From assembly GCA_003453215.1 (NCBI GenBank), contig DMMB01000011.1, forward strand, positions 17,934-37,358: DNA of 19,425 bases. The letters run 5' to 3'. The notes under the pieces were generated by a model. It made no database searches, was not told the DNA's origin, and saw only the letters and a list, made by a program, of their open reading frames with translations. Every line of letters starts with the position of its first letter. The stretch's first letter is position 1. The position numbers were made by a program, and so were the translations under genes. Shown here piece after piece: positions 1 through 9,014 of this stretch. The stretch is from Oscillospiraceae bacterium. Its GTDB lineage: Bacteria > Bacillota > Clostridia > Oscillospirales > Ruminococcaceae.

Positions 1-1
1 T

Positions 2-1126
2 GAGTACGCTGTGACCCGCGGCAGCCCCATGCGTCTTCCGGGAAATATCACCGCGGTATTCGGGGAAGAAAGCGCGGCGGCCCGCAGCGGAGAAACAACG
101 GTGCAGGCCGAACTTCGCTTGCCGCTGGGCATTTCGGTCAAAAGCGTTTCGGTGCGTTATGTGCAGCGGGATACCGTTCTGGTTTCCGGCCGTCCATTCG
201 GGGTTAAAATGTTCACCGAAGGGCTGATGGTGGTGGGTTTTACCGATTTTTCCTCCGAGGGAAAGCGCATTAATCCGGCCCGCAGTGCCGGTCTTTCCAC
301 CGGGGATATTCTCCTGAGCATGGATGGCATCGCATTGACCTCCAATGAGCAGATGGGGGCACTGGTGCAAAGCAGCGGCGGCCGCCCGGTACAGCTCCTT
401 TACCAGCGGCAGGGCCGGCAGCATACAGCCCTTATCACACCGCAAAAAAGCCTTAGCGACAGCCGATGGCATTTGGGACTTTGGGTGCGGGATAGCTCTG
501 CCGGCATTGGCACCATCACCTATTTTGATGAAAACGCGCGAACCTTCTCCGGGCTGGGGCACGCCATCTGCGATGTGGATACCGGCGAGATCATGACTCT
601 TTCCACCGGTGAAGGGGTCGAAGCAGTCATCACCGGCTACACGCCCGGCAAAAGCGGCTCTCCCGGGGAATTGAAGGGCCAGTTTGTTTCCGGCCATACC
701 ATTGCCCGCCTGACCGCCAACAGCAGCTGCGGGGTGTGCGGACAGCTGCAGTCGGATTACCTTCCGCAGGGCACCAGGATGCCGGTGGCATTTTCTCACG
801 AGGTGCAGACCGGCCCGGCCAAAATGCTGACGACTATTGCAGGCGGCACGCCGCAGGAGTATGATGTAGTTATCGAAAAGGTGCTGCGCAGCGGCAGCCA
901 TGCGGGGCAGAATATGGTAATCCGCGTGACTGATGAGCGCCTGCTGCAAAAGACCGGCGGTATTCTGCAGGGTATGAGCGGATCGCCGCTCATTCAAAAT
1001 GGAATGTTGATCGGCGCAGTTACCCATGTCTTTGTGGATGAGCCGGACTGTGGCTATGCGATTTTTGCCGAAACGGTGCGCAATGCCGAAAAAGAGCTCG
1101 CTTTCTCTCCGAAGATTGCCGCGTAG
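2..1126 (+). CDS. spoIVB: SpoIVB peptidase (5'-truncated by window edge)
   Basis: Serine peptidase of family S55. In Bacillus it is made in the forespore, is secreted into the intermembrane space and triggers pro-sigma-K processing. The frame is open to the left edge, so the start and N-terminal membrane anchor lie outside; about 374 codons are present of a usual ~420. A PDZ domain follows an N-terminal beta region (GVKMFTEGLMVVG through DILLSMDG). The catalytic domain carries WVRDSSAGIGT, GLGHAI, GSPGEL and GGILQGMSGSP. The presumed triad is His (codon 560-562), Asp (932-934) and Ser (977-979). The Asp-Ser distance of 15 residues equals that of B. subtilis D363/S378. The C-terminus GAVTHVFVDEP is typical. 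It lies just upstream of spo0A, the usual order in Firmicutes. It looks intact, with no internal stop. The identification is firm; activity is inferred. Confidence 0.95.
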   Translation, partial: EYAVTRGSPMRLPGNITAVFGEESAAARSGETTVQAELRLPLGISVKSVSVRYVQRDTVLVSGRPFGVKMFTEGLMVVGFTDFSSEGKRINPARSAGLSTGDILLSMDGIALTSNEQMGALVQSSGGRPVQLLYQRQGRQHTALITPQKSLSDSRWHLGLWVRDSSAGIGTITYFDENARTFSGLGHAICDVDTGEIMTLSTGEGVEAVITGYTPGKSGSPGELKGQFVSGHTIARLTANSSCGVCGQLQSDYLPQGTRMPVAFSHEVQTGPAKMLTTIAGGTPQEYDVVIEKVLRSGSHAGQNMVIRVTDERLLQKTGGILQGMSGSPLIQNGMLIGAVTHVFVDEPDCGYAIFAETVRNAEKELAFSPKIAA

Positions 1127-1170
1127 CCACTAAAATTAGCAAAATATGGAATAAAGTTTTTCCGAAAATT

Positions 1171-1211
1171 TTGAAATTAATGTTGAATTCTTTTACAATT
1201 TATGGTAACAT
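1171..1211 (+). promoter_or_regulatory. Two overlapping sigma-A-type promoters upstream of spo0A
   Basis: Two candidate promoters overlap in the AT-rich gap before spo0A. The first is TTGAAA (1171-1176), a 17-bp spacer, then TACAAT (1194-1199). The second is TTGAAT (1183-1188), a 17-bp spacer, then TAACAT (1206-1211) preceded by an extended -10 TGG (1203-1205). Both place transcription starts 40-60 bases before the spo0A ATG. I found no convincing sigma-H promoter or 0A box, although both are known at spo0A in Bacillus. There is no clear terminator after spoIVB, so read-through is also possible. Confidence 0.6.
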
Positions 1212-1254
1212 CATGTCAACGGCCGGATTTCACAACATTTTAGGAGGAGTAAAC

Positions 1255-2049
1255 ATGAATAATCGTAACTATCTGCTGATTGCCGATGATGCGGGCGAAT
1301 TCCGCGATACCTGTAAAGCTGCTTTGGAGGCAAAGGGCTTTGCTGTTGAGGTATGACGTAAAGATGGACGCGCTCTTTTGGATATGATCCGGGAATACAG
1401 CCCCGCTGTTGTACTGATGGAAACCCTGATGAGCAACCTGGATGCTTTGGGTGTGCTGATGGCGGTTGCCAATGGAGATTGCGGTGCCCATCCCATCCTG
1501 TTCACCATGAGCAACGTAGATGCGCCCAGCATTGCCGGCCAGCTGCTTCGTGCAGGCTCCGCCTATCATTTTGTCAAACCGTTTGATCCCGCCGTTATTG
1601 CCGATCGCATCGAAATGATTTGCTCTCCGCAGCCGCTTGCCGCGGAAGCCAACCAGACTGCCCGTTCCGAAGGGCAGCAGGTCGATCTGGAAACAGTTGT
1701 TACCGAAATTATTCTTCAAATCGGAATCCCGGCTCATATTAAAGGGTATCAGTATATCCGCGATGGTATTATTATGACTATTCGGGAACCGGAGATCATC
1801 AATGGTGTGACCAAGGTGCTGTATCCGGCCATTGCCAAAAAGAACGATACCACCGCTTCCCGTGTGGAACGCGCCATTCGCCACGCCATCGAGGTCGCTT
1901 GGGATCGTGGAGATGTAGATGTCCTCAATTCCTATTTTGGCTATACGGTGCACAACCTCCGCGGCAAACCCACAAACAGTGAGTTCATTGCCATGATTGC
2001 CGATAAAATCCGCCTGCGTTATAAAGGCTCCAATTTCTCCCTGGCCTAA
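1255..2049 (+). pseudogene. spo0A: Spo0A sporulation master regulator interrupted by an in-frame TGA
   Basis: Spo0A is the response regulator that commits cells to sporulation. The ATG at 1255 follows a strong RBS (AGGAGG, 1243-1248). The frame reads 33 codons (acidic pair ADD at residues 10-12), meets TGA at 1354-1356, then continues in the same frame to TAA at 2047-2049. No frameshift is needed. The receiver is atypical: the phospho-acceptor aligned with B. subtilis D56 is Glu (VLMETLMS, residue 56) and the switch Thr region reads FTMSNVD, while KPFD is kept. The C-terminal Spo0A_C DNA-binding domain (about residues 143-260) is highly conserved, with IPAHIKGYQYIRD, TKVLYPAIAKK, TASRVERAIRHAIEVAW and KPTNSEFIAM. 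The downstream part could be translated from TTG 1378 or ATG 1384, but neither has a clear RBS. Such a product would lack the first receiver helix and strand. It may be a pseudogene, a sequencing error, or a two-part or read-through gene. The family call is certain; the functional state is open. Confidence 0.9.
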
Positions 2050-2065
2050 ACCACGCCCAATGCCT

Positions 2066-2110
2066 GCCGCCCACTTCCCATCGGATGGGGAGCGGGCGGC
2101 TTTCTTTTTT
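2066..2110 (+). terminator. Rho-independent terminator after spo0A
   Basis: The stem GCCGCCC (2066-2072) pairs with GGGCGGC (2094-2100), and an inner TTCCCAT/ATGGGGA segment closes on a CGG loop. It is followed directly by TTTCTTTTTT (2101-2110). It starts 17 bases after the spo0A stop and separates spo0A from addBA. Confidence 0.88.
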
Positions 2111-2156
2111 GCGGGGGAAAGGTGCGAAAATTTGTTCGTTTTTTGCAGGCAGGGGC

Positions 2157-2186
2157 TTGTCCATGGGGCCTATCGTGTGTTACAAT
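2157..2186 (+). promoter_or_regulatory. Candidate promoter for addBA
   Basis: TTGTCC (2157-2162), an 18-bp spacer and TACAAT (2181-2186), with an extended -10 TGT (2178-2180). It lies after the spo0A terminator and about 90 bases before the addB start. The -35 matches consensus at four of six positions, so most of its strength would come from the extended -10. No operator was recognised. Confidence 0.5.
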
Positions 2187-2273
2187 TAACTTGGAGAGTT
2201 TTGTCCATCTCTTTTTAATGAAAGTATTTTTACTGCGATTTCCCGAAGCCATTTCTGAAAGGAGCGATGCCTT

Positions 2274-5200
2274 ATGCTGCGAATGATCCTGGGCGAAGCC
2301 GGCACCGGAAAGACCACCGAGGTGCTGCGCCAGATAAGAGAAGCCGCCGCCCGGCAGCAGTCGGTTCTGCTGCTGGTGCCGGAGCACGCCTCTTTTGAGA
2401 TGGAACGCTGGGTCAGCGCTCTTTTTACCGGGGAAGAGCAGCAGTATATCACCTTGCTCAGTTTCCCGCGGCTGGCAGAAAATATTTTCCGGGAATGCGG
2501 GGGATTGGCGCTTCGTCCCCTGGATGAAGTCAGCCGGGCCCTGTTAATGCGGGAAGCCATCCAGGAGGTGCGGGAACAGCTGGGGCTTTATCAGCGGCAG
2601 GCGGGCTATACGGGTTTTATTTCCGCCATGCTGCAAACTGTTGCCGATTTTAAGCGGGCCGGGATTTCTCCGCTGCGGCTGCAGGAAATTGCTGACGAAA
2701 CGGCAGGCGAGGCACTGGGGGAGAAACTCCGGGATATGCAGCTCATCTACGGGGCGTTTCAGGCGCTGGTGGAACAGCGTTTCCACGATCCGCTGGATGA
2801 GCTGACCCTGGCCATGCGCCGCGCGACCGAAAAGGACTGGTTTGCCGGTCAATATATTTGGGTGGATAGCTTCGATTATTTTTCGGTCAGCGAGCGCGCC
2901 CTGCTGGAACAAATGCTGCTCAGCGCTCCGCAGCTTACCCTTTCCATGACCTGTCCCACCCTCGATTCGCAGGAGGATATCTTCCTTTATCAAAAAAAAT
3001 TCCTCCTGCGGATGCGCGCGTATGCGGACGCGCACGCGATAGCGTGCGAAAAACCGATGATTCTCCAGAAAGATAAACGCCATCAAAATCCGGATTTAGC
3101 GGGGCTGCAAAGAGCCTTTACCCAGCCGGCTGCCGTTGCCCCGGCGGTCGGGGAACATTTGCAGCTGGTAGAAGCCCCCACCGTCTACGAGGAAATGCAC
3201 TTTGCGGCGGCGGAAATTTGTCGACTGGTGCGGGAGGAAGGCTATCGTTACCGGGATTGTGTCATCCTCTGCCGGGATATGGACCGTTACCGCAATGCCA
3301 GAACCGTTCTGGAGGAATACGGCCTGCCCTGCTTCTGGGGCGAAAAACAGAATATTTTGTTTGCCCCACTTCCATTTTTTGTACTTACTGCGCTGGAGGC
3401 CGCCTGCGGCAGCCCCAAAACGCCGGCCATTTTGCGAATGGCCCGTTCTGCAGCTTCCGGGCTTACCCCCCAGCAGGCCGGAAAACTGGAAAACTACTGC
3501 TTTGTCTGGAACATCACCGGGGAGGATTGGCTGCGGCCCTTTACCGGCAATCCGGAGGGGATGTCGGAGGCTGCACCGGAGGAATATGCGGCGGAATTGG
3601 CGGAGATCGAAGCGGCCCGCCGCCGGGTGGTGGAACCTTTGGCGGCGCTGCGGTATGCCCTGCGGGAAGCGGATGGCGGTGATTTTGCGGCAGCGGTGTA
3701 TCGCTATGTGGAAACTGCCGGCGCTCTTCGCCACCTGTCCCAGGGCAGTACCCTGCCGGAACGGGAGGCTCTGGACCGCCAGTGGAACAGCATCGTGGAT
3801 GTGCTGGACCTGATGAGCGACTTTTATACCGGGAAAACCATGTCGGCAAGGGAATGGTGCGAGCTGTTCCGGTTGGCCCTTTCCCGTATCGATTTGGGCA
3901 GCGTGCCCAATACGGTGGATCATGTTATTCTGGCCGAAAGCGACCGGGTGCGGCTGCAAAGCCCCAAAGCGGTTTTTGTGCTGGGCGTCAATGAAGGGGT
4001 ATTCCCGGCCACCGGCACAACGGCCGGCTTGTTTTCCACCAGGGAACGGGAGGAACTGAATGCCTGCGGTGCCGAACTGCCGGTGCTGGGAACCGAAAGC
4101 GCCCTGCGGGAGCAGTTTGTGCTGTATTCGGCGCTGTGTGCGGCTGCCGAACGGCTTTTCATTACCTATGCCCGGCAAAGCATAGCCGGAGATGCCCAGC
4201 TGGCCCCGGCCAGTTATCTGCTGCGGGTACTGCGGCCTTTGCAGCTGGTTCCGATAAAGACCGAGACGCTTCCAACGGAATTTTGGGTCGTGAATAACGC
4301 AACGGCCAAAAGCCGCTATGCGGCGGTTCTGGGCAGCCAGCCGCAGGAAGAGGCCCTGTTGGCGGCTTTGCTGGAAAGACAGGGCGATGGGGACTATCCG
4401 GCGGCCATGCGGCGGGTGGCCGCCAATGCCCCGGCCGGGAATATTGCCCCGGAAAATGCCCGGCAGCTTTTGGGACAGGAGCTGAAGCTGGCCCCGACCG
4501 CCATCGATCGGTTTTATCAGTGTCCCTACCAGTTTTTCTGCGATAAAATGCTGCGGCTGCGTCCCCGGCAGCGGGTGGAATTTTCCCCGTTTGAATCGGG
4601 TTCGGCCATCCACTATGTGTTTCAGCAGTTGGTGGAACGCTATGGCAGCCAGGGCCTTTCTGCGCTTTCGGAGGAGGAACTGGATCGGGGAATTCGCCAT
4701 TACCTCAAAGAATACATCGACCGTATGGTGCCGGATCCCACAACGGTCACGGCGCGGTTCCGCTACCAGTTCCAGCGGCTGCGGCTGATGCTGGGCGTTA
4801 TTGTGCGGCATCTGGCCGAAGAATTTGCTCAAAGCGAATTTGTGACAGCGGCCACCGAAGTACCGGTGGGAGAAAATGGGGAAGTGGCCTCTCCGCGCCT
4901 TTCGGCGGAGGACGGCACCCCCATTTCGCTGCGCGGTTCCATCGATCGGGTGGATCTTTACCATGGGGTGGATGGCGACTACCTGCGGGTTATCGATTAC
5001 AAATCCGGCACCAAGGAATTTAAATTTGAAGAAGTGCCCTATGGTCTGAATATGCAGATGCTGATTTATCTTTATGCTGCCTGCGGCGATGAAAATCACC
5101 GCTTTGGCACGCCGCAGCCGGCAGGGGTGCTGTACCTGCCCAGCCGCCTGGAAGCGGTGGAAGTGATGGCGGATACCACCGAAGAAAGCGTGACATCCGA

Positions 5201-5552
5201 AGTGAACAACGCCCTGAAAATGAAAGGGATGCTGCTGGAAGATGAAACAGTGCTGCGGGCCATGGAACAGGAATTGGCCGGGGTGTATATCCCGGTGAAG
5301 ATGAAGCAGAATGGGGAGTTTTATAAGGGTTCCCGGGTGTATAGCCGGGAAATTTTCCAAAATCTGCGGGAGACCGTTTATGGCAATATCGAAAAAATGG
5401 GCACCGAGCTGCTGGCCGGAAAGGTGGCGCCCTGCCCGGTGAAAGGCGGCGACAACGACCCCTGCAGTTATTGCCCCTATGCGGCGCTGTGCAATAACAC
5501 CGAACCGGATTCTCCGCACAGAGAACTGGGAGAAAAGGAGGAGAGCGAATGA
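2274..5552 (+). CDS. addB: ATP-dependent helicase/nuclease subunit AddB
   Basis: AddB is the second subunit of the AddAB (RexAB-type) helicase-nuclease. The complex resects double-strand breaks to Chi and loads RecA, as RecBCD does. It has 1092 residues (B. subtilis ~1166). The ATG at 2274 has AAAGGAG at 2258-2264. The start is fixed by the conserved N-terminus MLRMILGEAGTGKT, a Walker A loop at residues 7-14. The middle resembles an inactive UvrD-like helicase. The C-terminal nuclease domain has VIDYKSGT (D908, K910) and LNMQMLIY. Four cysteines of the 4Fe-4S staple are present at C750, C1064, C1067 and C1073; the last three have the same 3 and 6 spacing as in B. subtilis. It overlaps addA by ATGA, indicating translational coupling. 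A perfect 7-bp inverted repeat lies inside the gene at 3031-3048. The call is firm. Confidence 0.97.
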   Translation: MLRMILGEAGTGKTTEVLRQIREAAARQQSVLLLVPEHASFEMERWVSALFTGEEQQYITLLSFPRLAENIFRECGGLALRPLDEVSRALLMREAIQEVREQLGLYQRQAGYTGFISAMLQTVADFKRAGISPLRLQEIADETAGEALGEKLRDMQLIYGAFQALVEQRFHDPLDELTLAMRRATEKDWFAGQYIWVDSFDYFSVSERALLEQMLLSAPQLTLSMTCPTLDSQEDIFLYQKKFLLRMRAYADAHAIACEKPMILQKDKRHQNPDLAGLQRAFTQPAAVAPAVGEHLQLVEAPTVYEEMHFAAAEICRLVREEGYRYRDCVILCRDMDRYRNARTVLEEYGLPCFWGEKQNILFAPLPFFVLTALEAACGSPKTPAILRMARSAASGLTPQQAGKLENYCFVWNITGEDWLRPFTGNPEGMSEAAPEEYAAELAEIEAARRRVVEPLAALRYALREADGGDFAAAVYRYVETAGALRHLSQGSTLPEREALDRQWNSIVDVLDLMSDFYTGKTMSAREWCELFRLALSRIDLGSVPNTVDHVILAESDRVRLQSPKAVFVLGVNEGVFPATGTTAGLFSTREREELNACGAELPVLGTESALREQFVLYSALCAAAERLFITYARQSIAGDAQLAPASYLLRVLRPLQLVPIKTETLPTEFWVVNNATAKSRYAAVLGSQPQEEALLAALLERQGDGDYPAAMRRVAANAPAGNIAPENARQLLGQELKLAPTAIDRFYQCPYQFFCDKMLRLRPRQRVEFSPFESGSAIHYVFQQLVERYGSQGLSALSEEELDRGIRHYLKEYIDRMVPDPTTVTARFRYQFQRLRLMLGVIVRHLAEEFAQSEFVTAATEVPVGENGEVASPRLSAEDGTPISLRGSIDRVDLYHGVDGDYLRVIDYKSGTKEFKFEEVPYGLNMQMLIYLYAACGDENHRFGTPQPAGVLYLPSRLEAVEVMADTTEESVTSEVNNALKMKGMLLEDETVLRAMEQELAGVYIPVKMKQNGEFYKGSRVYSREIFQNLRETVYGNIEKMGTELLAGKVAPCPVKGGDNDPCSYCPYAALCNNTEPDSPHRELGEKEESE

Positions 5553-8500
5553 GCGAACGGCAGTGGACCCCGGCGCAAAAACAGGCCATCACCACCCGGG
5601 GCGGCGATTTGCTGGTTTCGGCGGCAGCCGGCAGCGGCAAAACAGCGGTACTGACCGAACGGGTGCTGAACCTGATTTCCGACCGGGAGCACCCGGTGGA
5701 TATCGACCGTCTGCTCATTGTCACCTTTTCTAAGGCTTCGGCGGAGGAAATGCGGCAGCGCATTGCGGCCCGATTGTACGAAAAAATGGAACAGGAGCCG
5801 GAAAATGCGGCTCTGCGGCGACAGAGCCTGCTGCTGGGCAACGCCGAAATCTGTACCATCCATGCCTTTTGTTCTCGGCTCATCAAGGAGAATTTTCAAA
5901 CGCTGGGGCTGCCCGGCGATATGACGCTGGGCCAGGATGGCGAAAACGAACTTCTGCAGGCGGCAGTGCTGGAAGCACTGCTGGACGAGGAGTACGAAAA
6001 GGCCGAACCGGATTTTATGCGGCTGATAGAACTCTTTTCCGGCAGCCGCCACGATAGAAAGGTAATGACTTCGCTTTTACAGCTGTACCGCTTTATGCGC
6101 AATCACCCCTTTTACCGGGAATGGGCGGAAAAGTATATTGCTGCTGATAGCGAAACCCCATTGGAGGAGACGGTCTGGGTGGTTTTGCTGCGGCAGCGGG
6201 CAATGGAAAGCCTGAACTATGCCCTGACCCTTTTGGAAGACAGCGCCGCCCTGCTGCAGAAAAGCAGCGACGAAACCCTGCAAAGCGCTGCGCTGCCGCT
6301 TCTCCGGGAGGATGGCGAAATGGTAAGGCGGCTGCAGCAGACGGTGCAGGAGGCGGACTGGGATACGGCCATGGCGGTGGTACTGCAGGCCAGCTTTCCG
6401 GACTTTCCGCGGAAAAAATGGACCGATAACGAAACCAAGGAAACGGTGCGGAAATGGCGGCGGCAGGCTGCGGATACGGTAAAGGAACTGAAAACCAAGG
6501 TGTACCTGATGGATAAGGCGCAGTATCGAGCGGACCAGGAAACACTGGCACCGCTGATGGCGCGGCTGCGGGCCTTCATTCTGGAATTTGACAGCCGATA
6601 CACCGCAGCCAAATGGGAGCGGAGAAAACTGGATTTTGCCGACCTGGAGCATGGCGCGCTGGCACTGCTGGTGAGCTCTTCCACCGGGGAGCTGACCCCG
6701 CTGGCGATGGAACTGGGCAGCCATTACAGAGAGATTATGCTGGATGAATATCAGGATACCAGTTTTTTGCAGGAATTGATTTTTGCGGCCCTGACTGTGG
6801 GCGGGGCCCATCGTTTTATGGTGGGAGATGTAAAGCAGAGCATCTATAGCTTCCGGGAGGCCTGTCCAGAAAATTTCCTGGAAAAGCGCAGGAATTATTC
6901 TCCGGTGGAGGAGGGGGTGTTCCCGGCGAAAATCGCCCTGAATGCGAACTTCCGTACCCGGCGGGAGATTACGGAATTTGCAAACCGGTTATTTGAGCGG
7001 ATTATGACGCCATTTACGGCCGGAATGGACTATCTGCCGGAGGATCGGCTGGTATCTTCGCTGCCCTATGACTACAGCGTAGCAAGGCCGGTGACGGCAC
7101 TGGTGCTGACCCCGCCGCTTGGGACCAACGCAGCAGACTGCCGGCGGCTGGAAGCCGAAGCAGTGGCAAAGGAGATAGAATACCTGCTGCAAAGCGGCTT
7201 TATGGTGGAGGAAAACGGAGGCCGGAGACCGGTACGGCCAGGGGACATTTGCCTGCTGATGCGCGGCGCCAAAAACCGGGAGACATACTACATAGACGCC
7301 CTGCAGCAGCGGGGCATTGGGGCGCACAGCGCCAAAAATGAAAACCTGCTGGAAACCAGAGAGGTGAAAACGGTAATCAGTTACCTGACCATTTTGGCCA
7401 ACCCCATGCTGGATTTGGAGCTTGCCGAGGTGCTGGTAAGCCCAATGTACGGCTTTACCGGGGACGACCTGGCTGCACTGCGGCAGGCCGGAAGAAAAGA
7501 GCGGCTGTACCAGAACCTGCTGAGCAAAGCGGCGGAAAGCAGCAAATTTGAGGACTTCCTGCGGGACTATGACCGGCTGCGGGCCAAGATGCAGGAATGG
7601 CCGGCAGCGGAATTGATCCGGGAAATATGCGAAGTGACCGATTACCAGGAAAAGTGCCGGGTCTTGCCGGAAGGAGAAACGGCCGTGGCGAACCTGCGGC
7701 TATTGCAGGACCATGCGGCGGAGTATGAAAAGGACGGCCGGGGAGAAAATGACTTTGCGGAATACCTGCGGCGGCTGACCGAACGGGGCTGTGAATGGCC
7801 CAGTGCAGCGGCCGGGGCAGGCAATGCCGTAACGGTGGCAACAATCCACCACAGCAAAGGGCTGGAGTACCCGGTGGTATTTCTGGTGGGGTGCCATGAG
7901 CGCTTCCGCAAGAATGAGGAGAATAGCGATATAGCCATGGACCGGGAACTGGGCTTTGCCTGCAAGCTGCGGGATAACTACACCATGCTGCAGCACAAGA
8001 CACTGCCGCTGGCGGCCATGCAGCTGCAAAATCAGCAAACCAGGCTGCGGGAGGAAATGAGAATTCTGTACGTAGCGCTGACCAGAGCCCGGGAAAAGCT
8101 TTATCTGGCGGCAACCAACCCCAAAGCAGCAGAAGGAATGGCCGAATGGGGCGATATTGCAGCGGAAAATGCCGGTTACCGGGCGGCGGCAGCCAATTCC
8201 TACTGGGACTGGCTGCGGGGAACGGTGATGACGGAACCGGGGGTGGATCTGCGGATCATCCGGCCGGAGGAACTGCAGCAAACGGAGCCAACGGAAAAGA
8301 TGGAAGAAAAGCCGGAGATTGCCTGTGATGAAGCGGCCCTGAACCGGCTGGAACAAACGCTGGCGTTTGAATATCCCTACCATGCGGATACGGTAACGCC
8401 CCGACGTGTGGCGGTGAGCGAACTGGCCGAACGGGCAACCAAAGAGCACTATCTGCTGAAACGGCGGCCCAAATGCCTGACCCGGCAGGAGGCTACGGCA

Positions 8501-9007
8501 GCGGAGCGCGGCAACGCCGCCCACCGGGCCATGCAGTTTGCAGATTTGGCGGCCCTGCAAAAGGACCCGAAAGCGGAGATAGAACGGCTGGTGGCCGAGG
8601 GCTACCTGTACCGGGAGGATGGGGATCTGATCGACCCCGGGGTATTGACGGCACTGGTGCAATCGCCGCTGGGGGAACGGATGCGGGGGGCCGACCGTAT
8701 TTACCGCGAAATGCGGTTTTTGCAGGAATTTACCCCGGAAGAACTGGCTGCGATCGATCCCGCCCTAACGGTACCGGGGACGACGCTGATTATGGGCGCA
8801 GTGGATGCGGTTTTGGTGGAGGGCAGCCATGCGGTTCTGCTGGACTATAAAACAGACCGGGTACAAGAAGAGAGCGAATTGCTGGAGCGGTATGCCCTGC
8901 AGCTGAAGCTGTATGCAGCCATGGTGCAGCGGCAGCTGGGCCTGCCGGTAAAGGAAGCGGTGCTGTATTCGTTCCATCTGGGAAAAGCAGTGCAGGTGGA
9001 ACTGTAA
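5549..9007 (+). CDS. addA: ATP-dependent helicase/nuclease subunit AddA
   Basis: AddA is the 3'-5' helicase and nuclease subunit of AddAB, acting in double-strand break repair by homologous recombination. It has 1152 residues, close to the family norm (~1200). The start ATG overlaps the addB stop (ATGA) and is preceded by AAGGAGGAG (5535-5543). UvrD-superfamily motifs are visible in order: a Q-motif-like WTPAQKQAI (residues 6-14), Walker A AAAGSGKT (25-32), motif II LDEYQDT (D399, E400), VGDVKQSIYSFR, the motif IV region, HHSKGLEYPVVF and ILYVALTRAREKLYL. The C-terminal RecB-type nuclease is shown by VLLDYKTDRV (D1099, K1101). No interruption was found. It should form an obligate heterodimer with the adjacent AddB. 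The call is firm. Confidence 0.97.
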   Translation: MSERQWTPAQKQAITTRGGDLLVSAAAGSGKTAVLTERVLNLISDREHPVDIDRLLIVTFSKASAEEMRQRIAARLYEKMEQEPENAALRRQSLLLGNAEICTIHAFCSRLIKENFQTLGLPGDMTLGQDGENELLQAAVLEALLDEEYEKAEPDFMRLIELFSGSRHDRKVMTSLLQLYRFMRNHPFYREWAEKYIAADSETPLEETVWVVLLRQRAMESLNYALTLLEDSAALLQKSSDETLQSAALPLLREDGEMVRRLQQTVQEADWDTAMAVVLQASFPDFPRKKWTDNETKETVRKWRRQAADTVKELKTKVYLMDKAQYRADQETLAPLMARLRAFILEFDSRYTAAKWERRKLDFADLEHGALALLVSSSTGELTPLAMELGSHYREIMLDEYQDTSFLQELIFAALTVGGAHRFMVGDVKQSIYSFREACPENFLEKRRNYSPVEEGVFPAKIALNANFRTRREITEFANRLFERIMTPFTAGMDYLPEDRLVSSLPYDYSVARPVTALVLTPPLGTNAADCRRLEAEAVAKEIEYLLQSGFMVEENGGRRPVRPGDICLLMRGAKNRETYYIDALQQRGIGAHSAKNENLLETREVKTVISYLTILANPMLDLELAEVLVSPMYGFTGDDLAALRQAGRKERLYQNLLSKAAESSKFEDFLRDYDRLRAKMQEWPAAELIREICEVTDYQEKCRVLPEGETAVANLRLLQDHAAEYEKDGRGENDFAEYLRRLTERGCEWPSAAAGAGNAVTVATIHHSKGLEYPVVFLVGCHERFRKNEENSDIAMDRELGFACKLRDNYTMLQHKTLPLAAMQLQNQQTRLREEMRILYVALTRAREKLYLAATNPKAAEGMAEWGDIAAENAGYRAAAANSYWDWLRGTVMTEPGVDLRIIRPEELQQTEPTEKMEEKPEIACDEAALNRLEQTLAFEYPYHADTVTPRRVAVSELAERATKEHYLLKRRPKCLTRQEATAAERGNAAHRAMQFADLAALQKDPKAEIERLVAEGYLYREDGDLIDPGVLTALVQSPLGERMRGADRIYREMRFLQEFTPEELAAIDPALTVPGTTLIMGAVDAVLVEGSHAVLLDYKTDRVQEESELLERYALQLKLYAAMVQRQLGLPVKEAVLYSFHLGKAVQVEL

Positions 9008-9014
9008 GAGCGGA

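Noticed and set aside
1171..1254. Upstream in-frame ATG as start of spo0A
   Set aside because: It lies inside the promoter region and has no RBS; ATG 1255 has AGGAGG at the right distance and gives the family N-terminus.
1354..1356. TGA in spo0A read as selenocysteine or a reassigned codon
   Set aside because: TGA ends at least five intact genes here, tryptophan is encoded by TGG throughout, and no convincing SECIS-like stem follows; a nonsense mutation or error is simpler.
3096..5519. Very long minus-strand frame (807 codons)
   Set aside because: It is the antisense shadow of GC-rich addB; the composition is His/Gln/Arg-rich with no recognisable domain.
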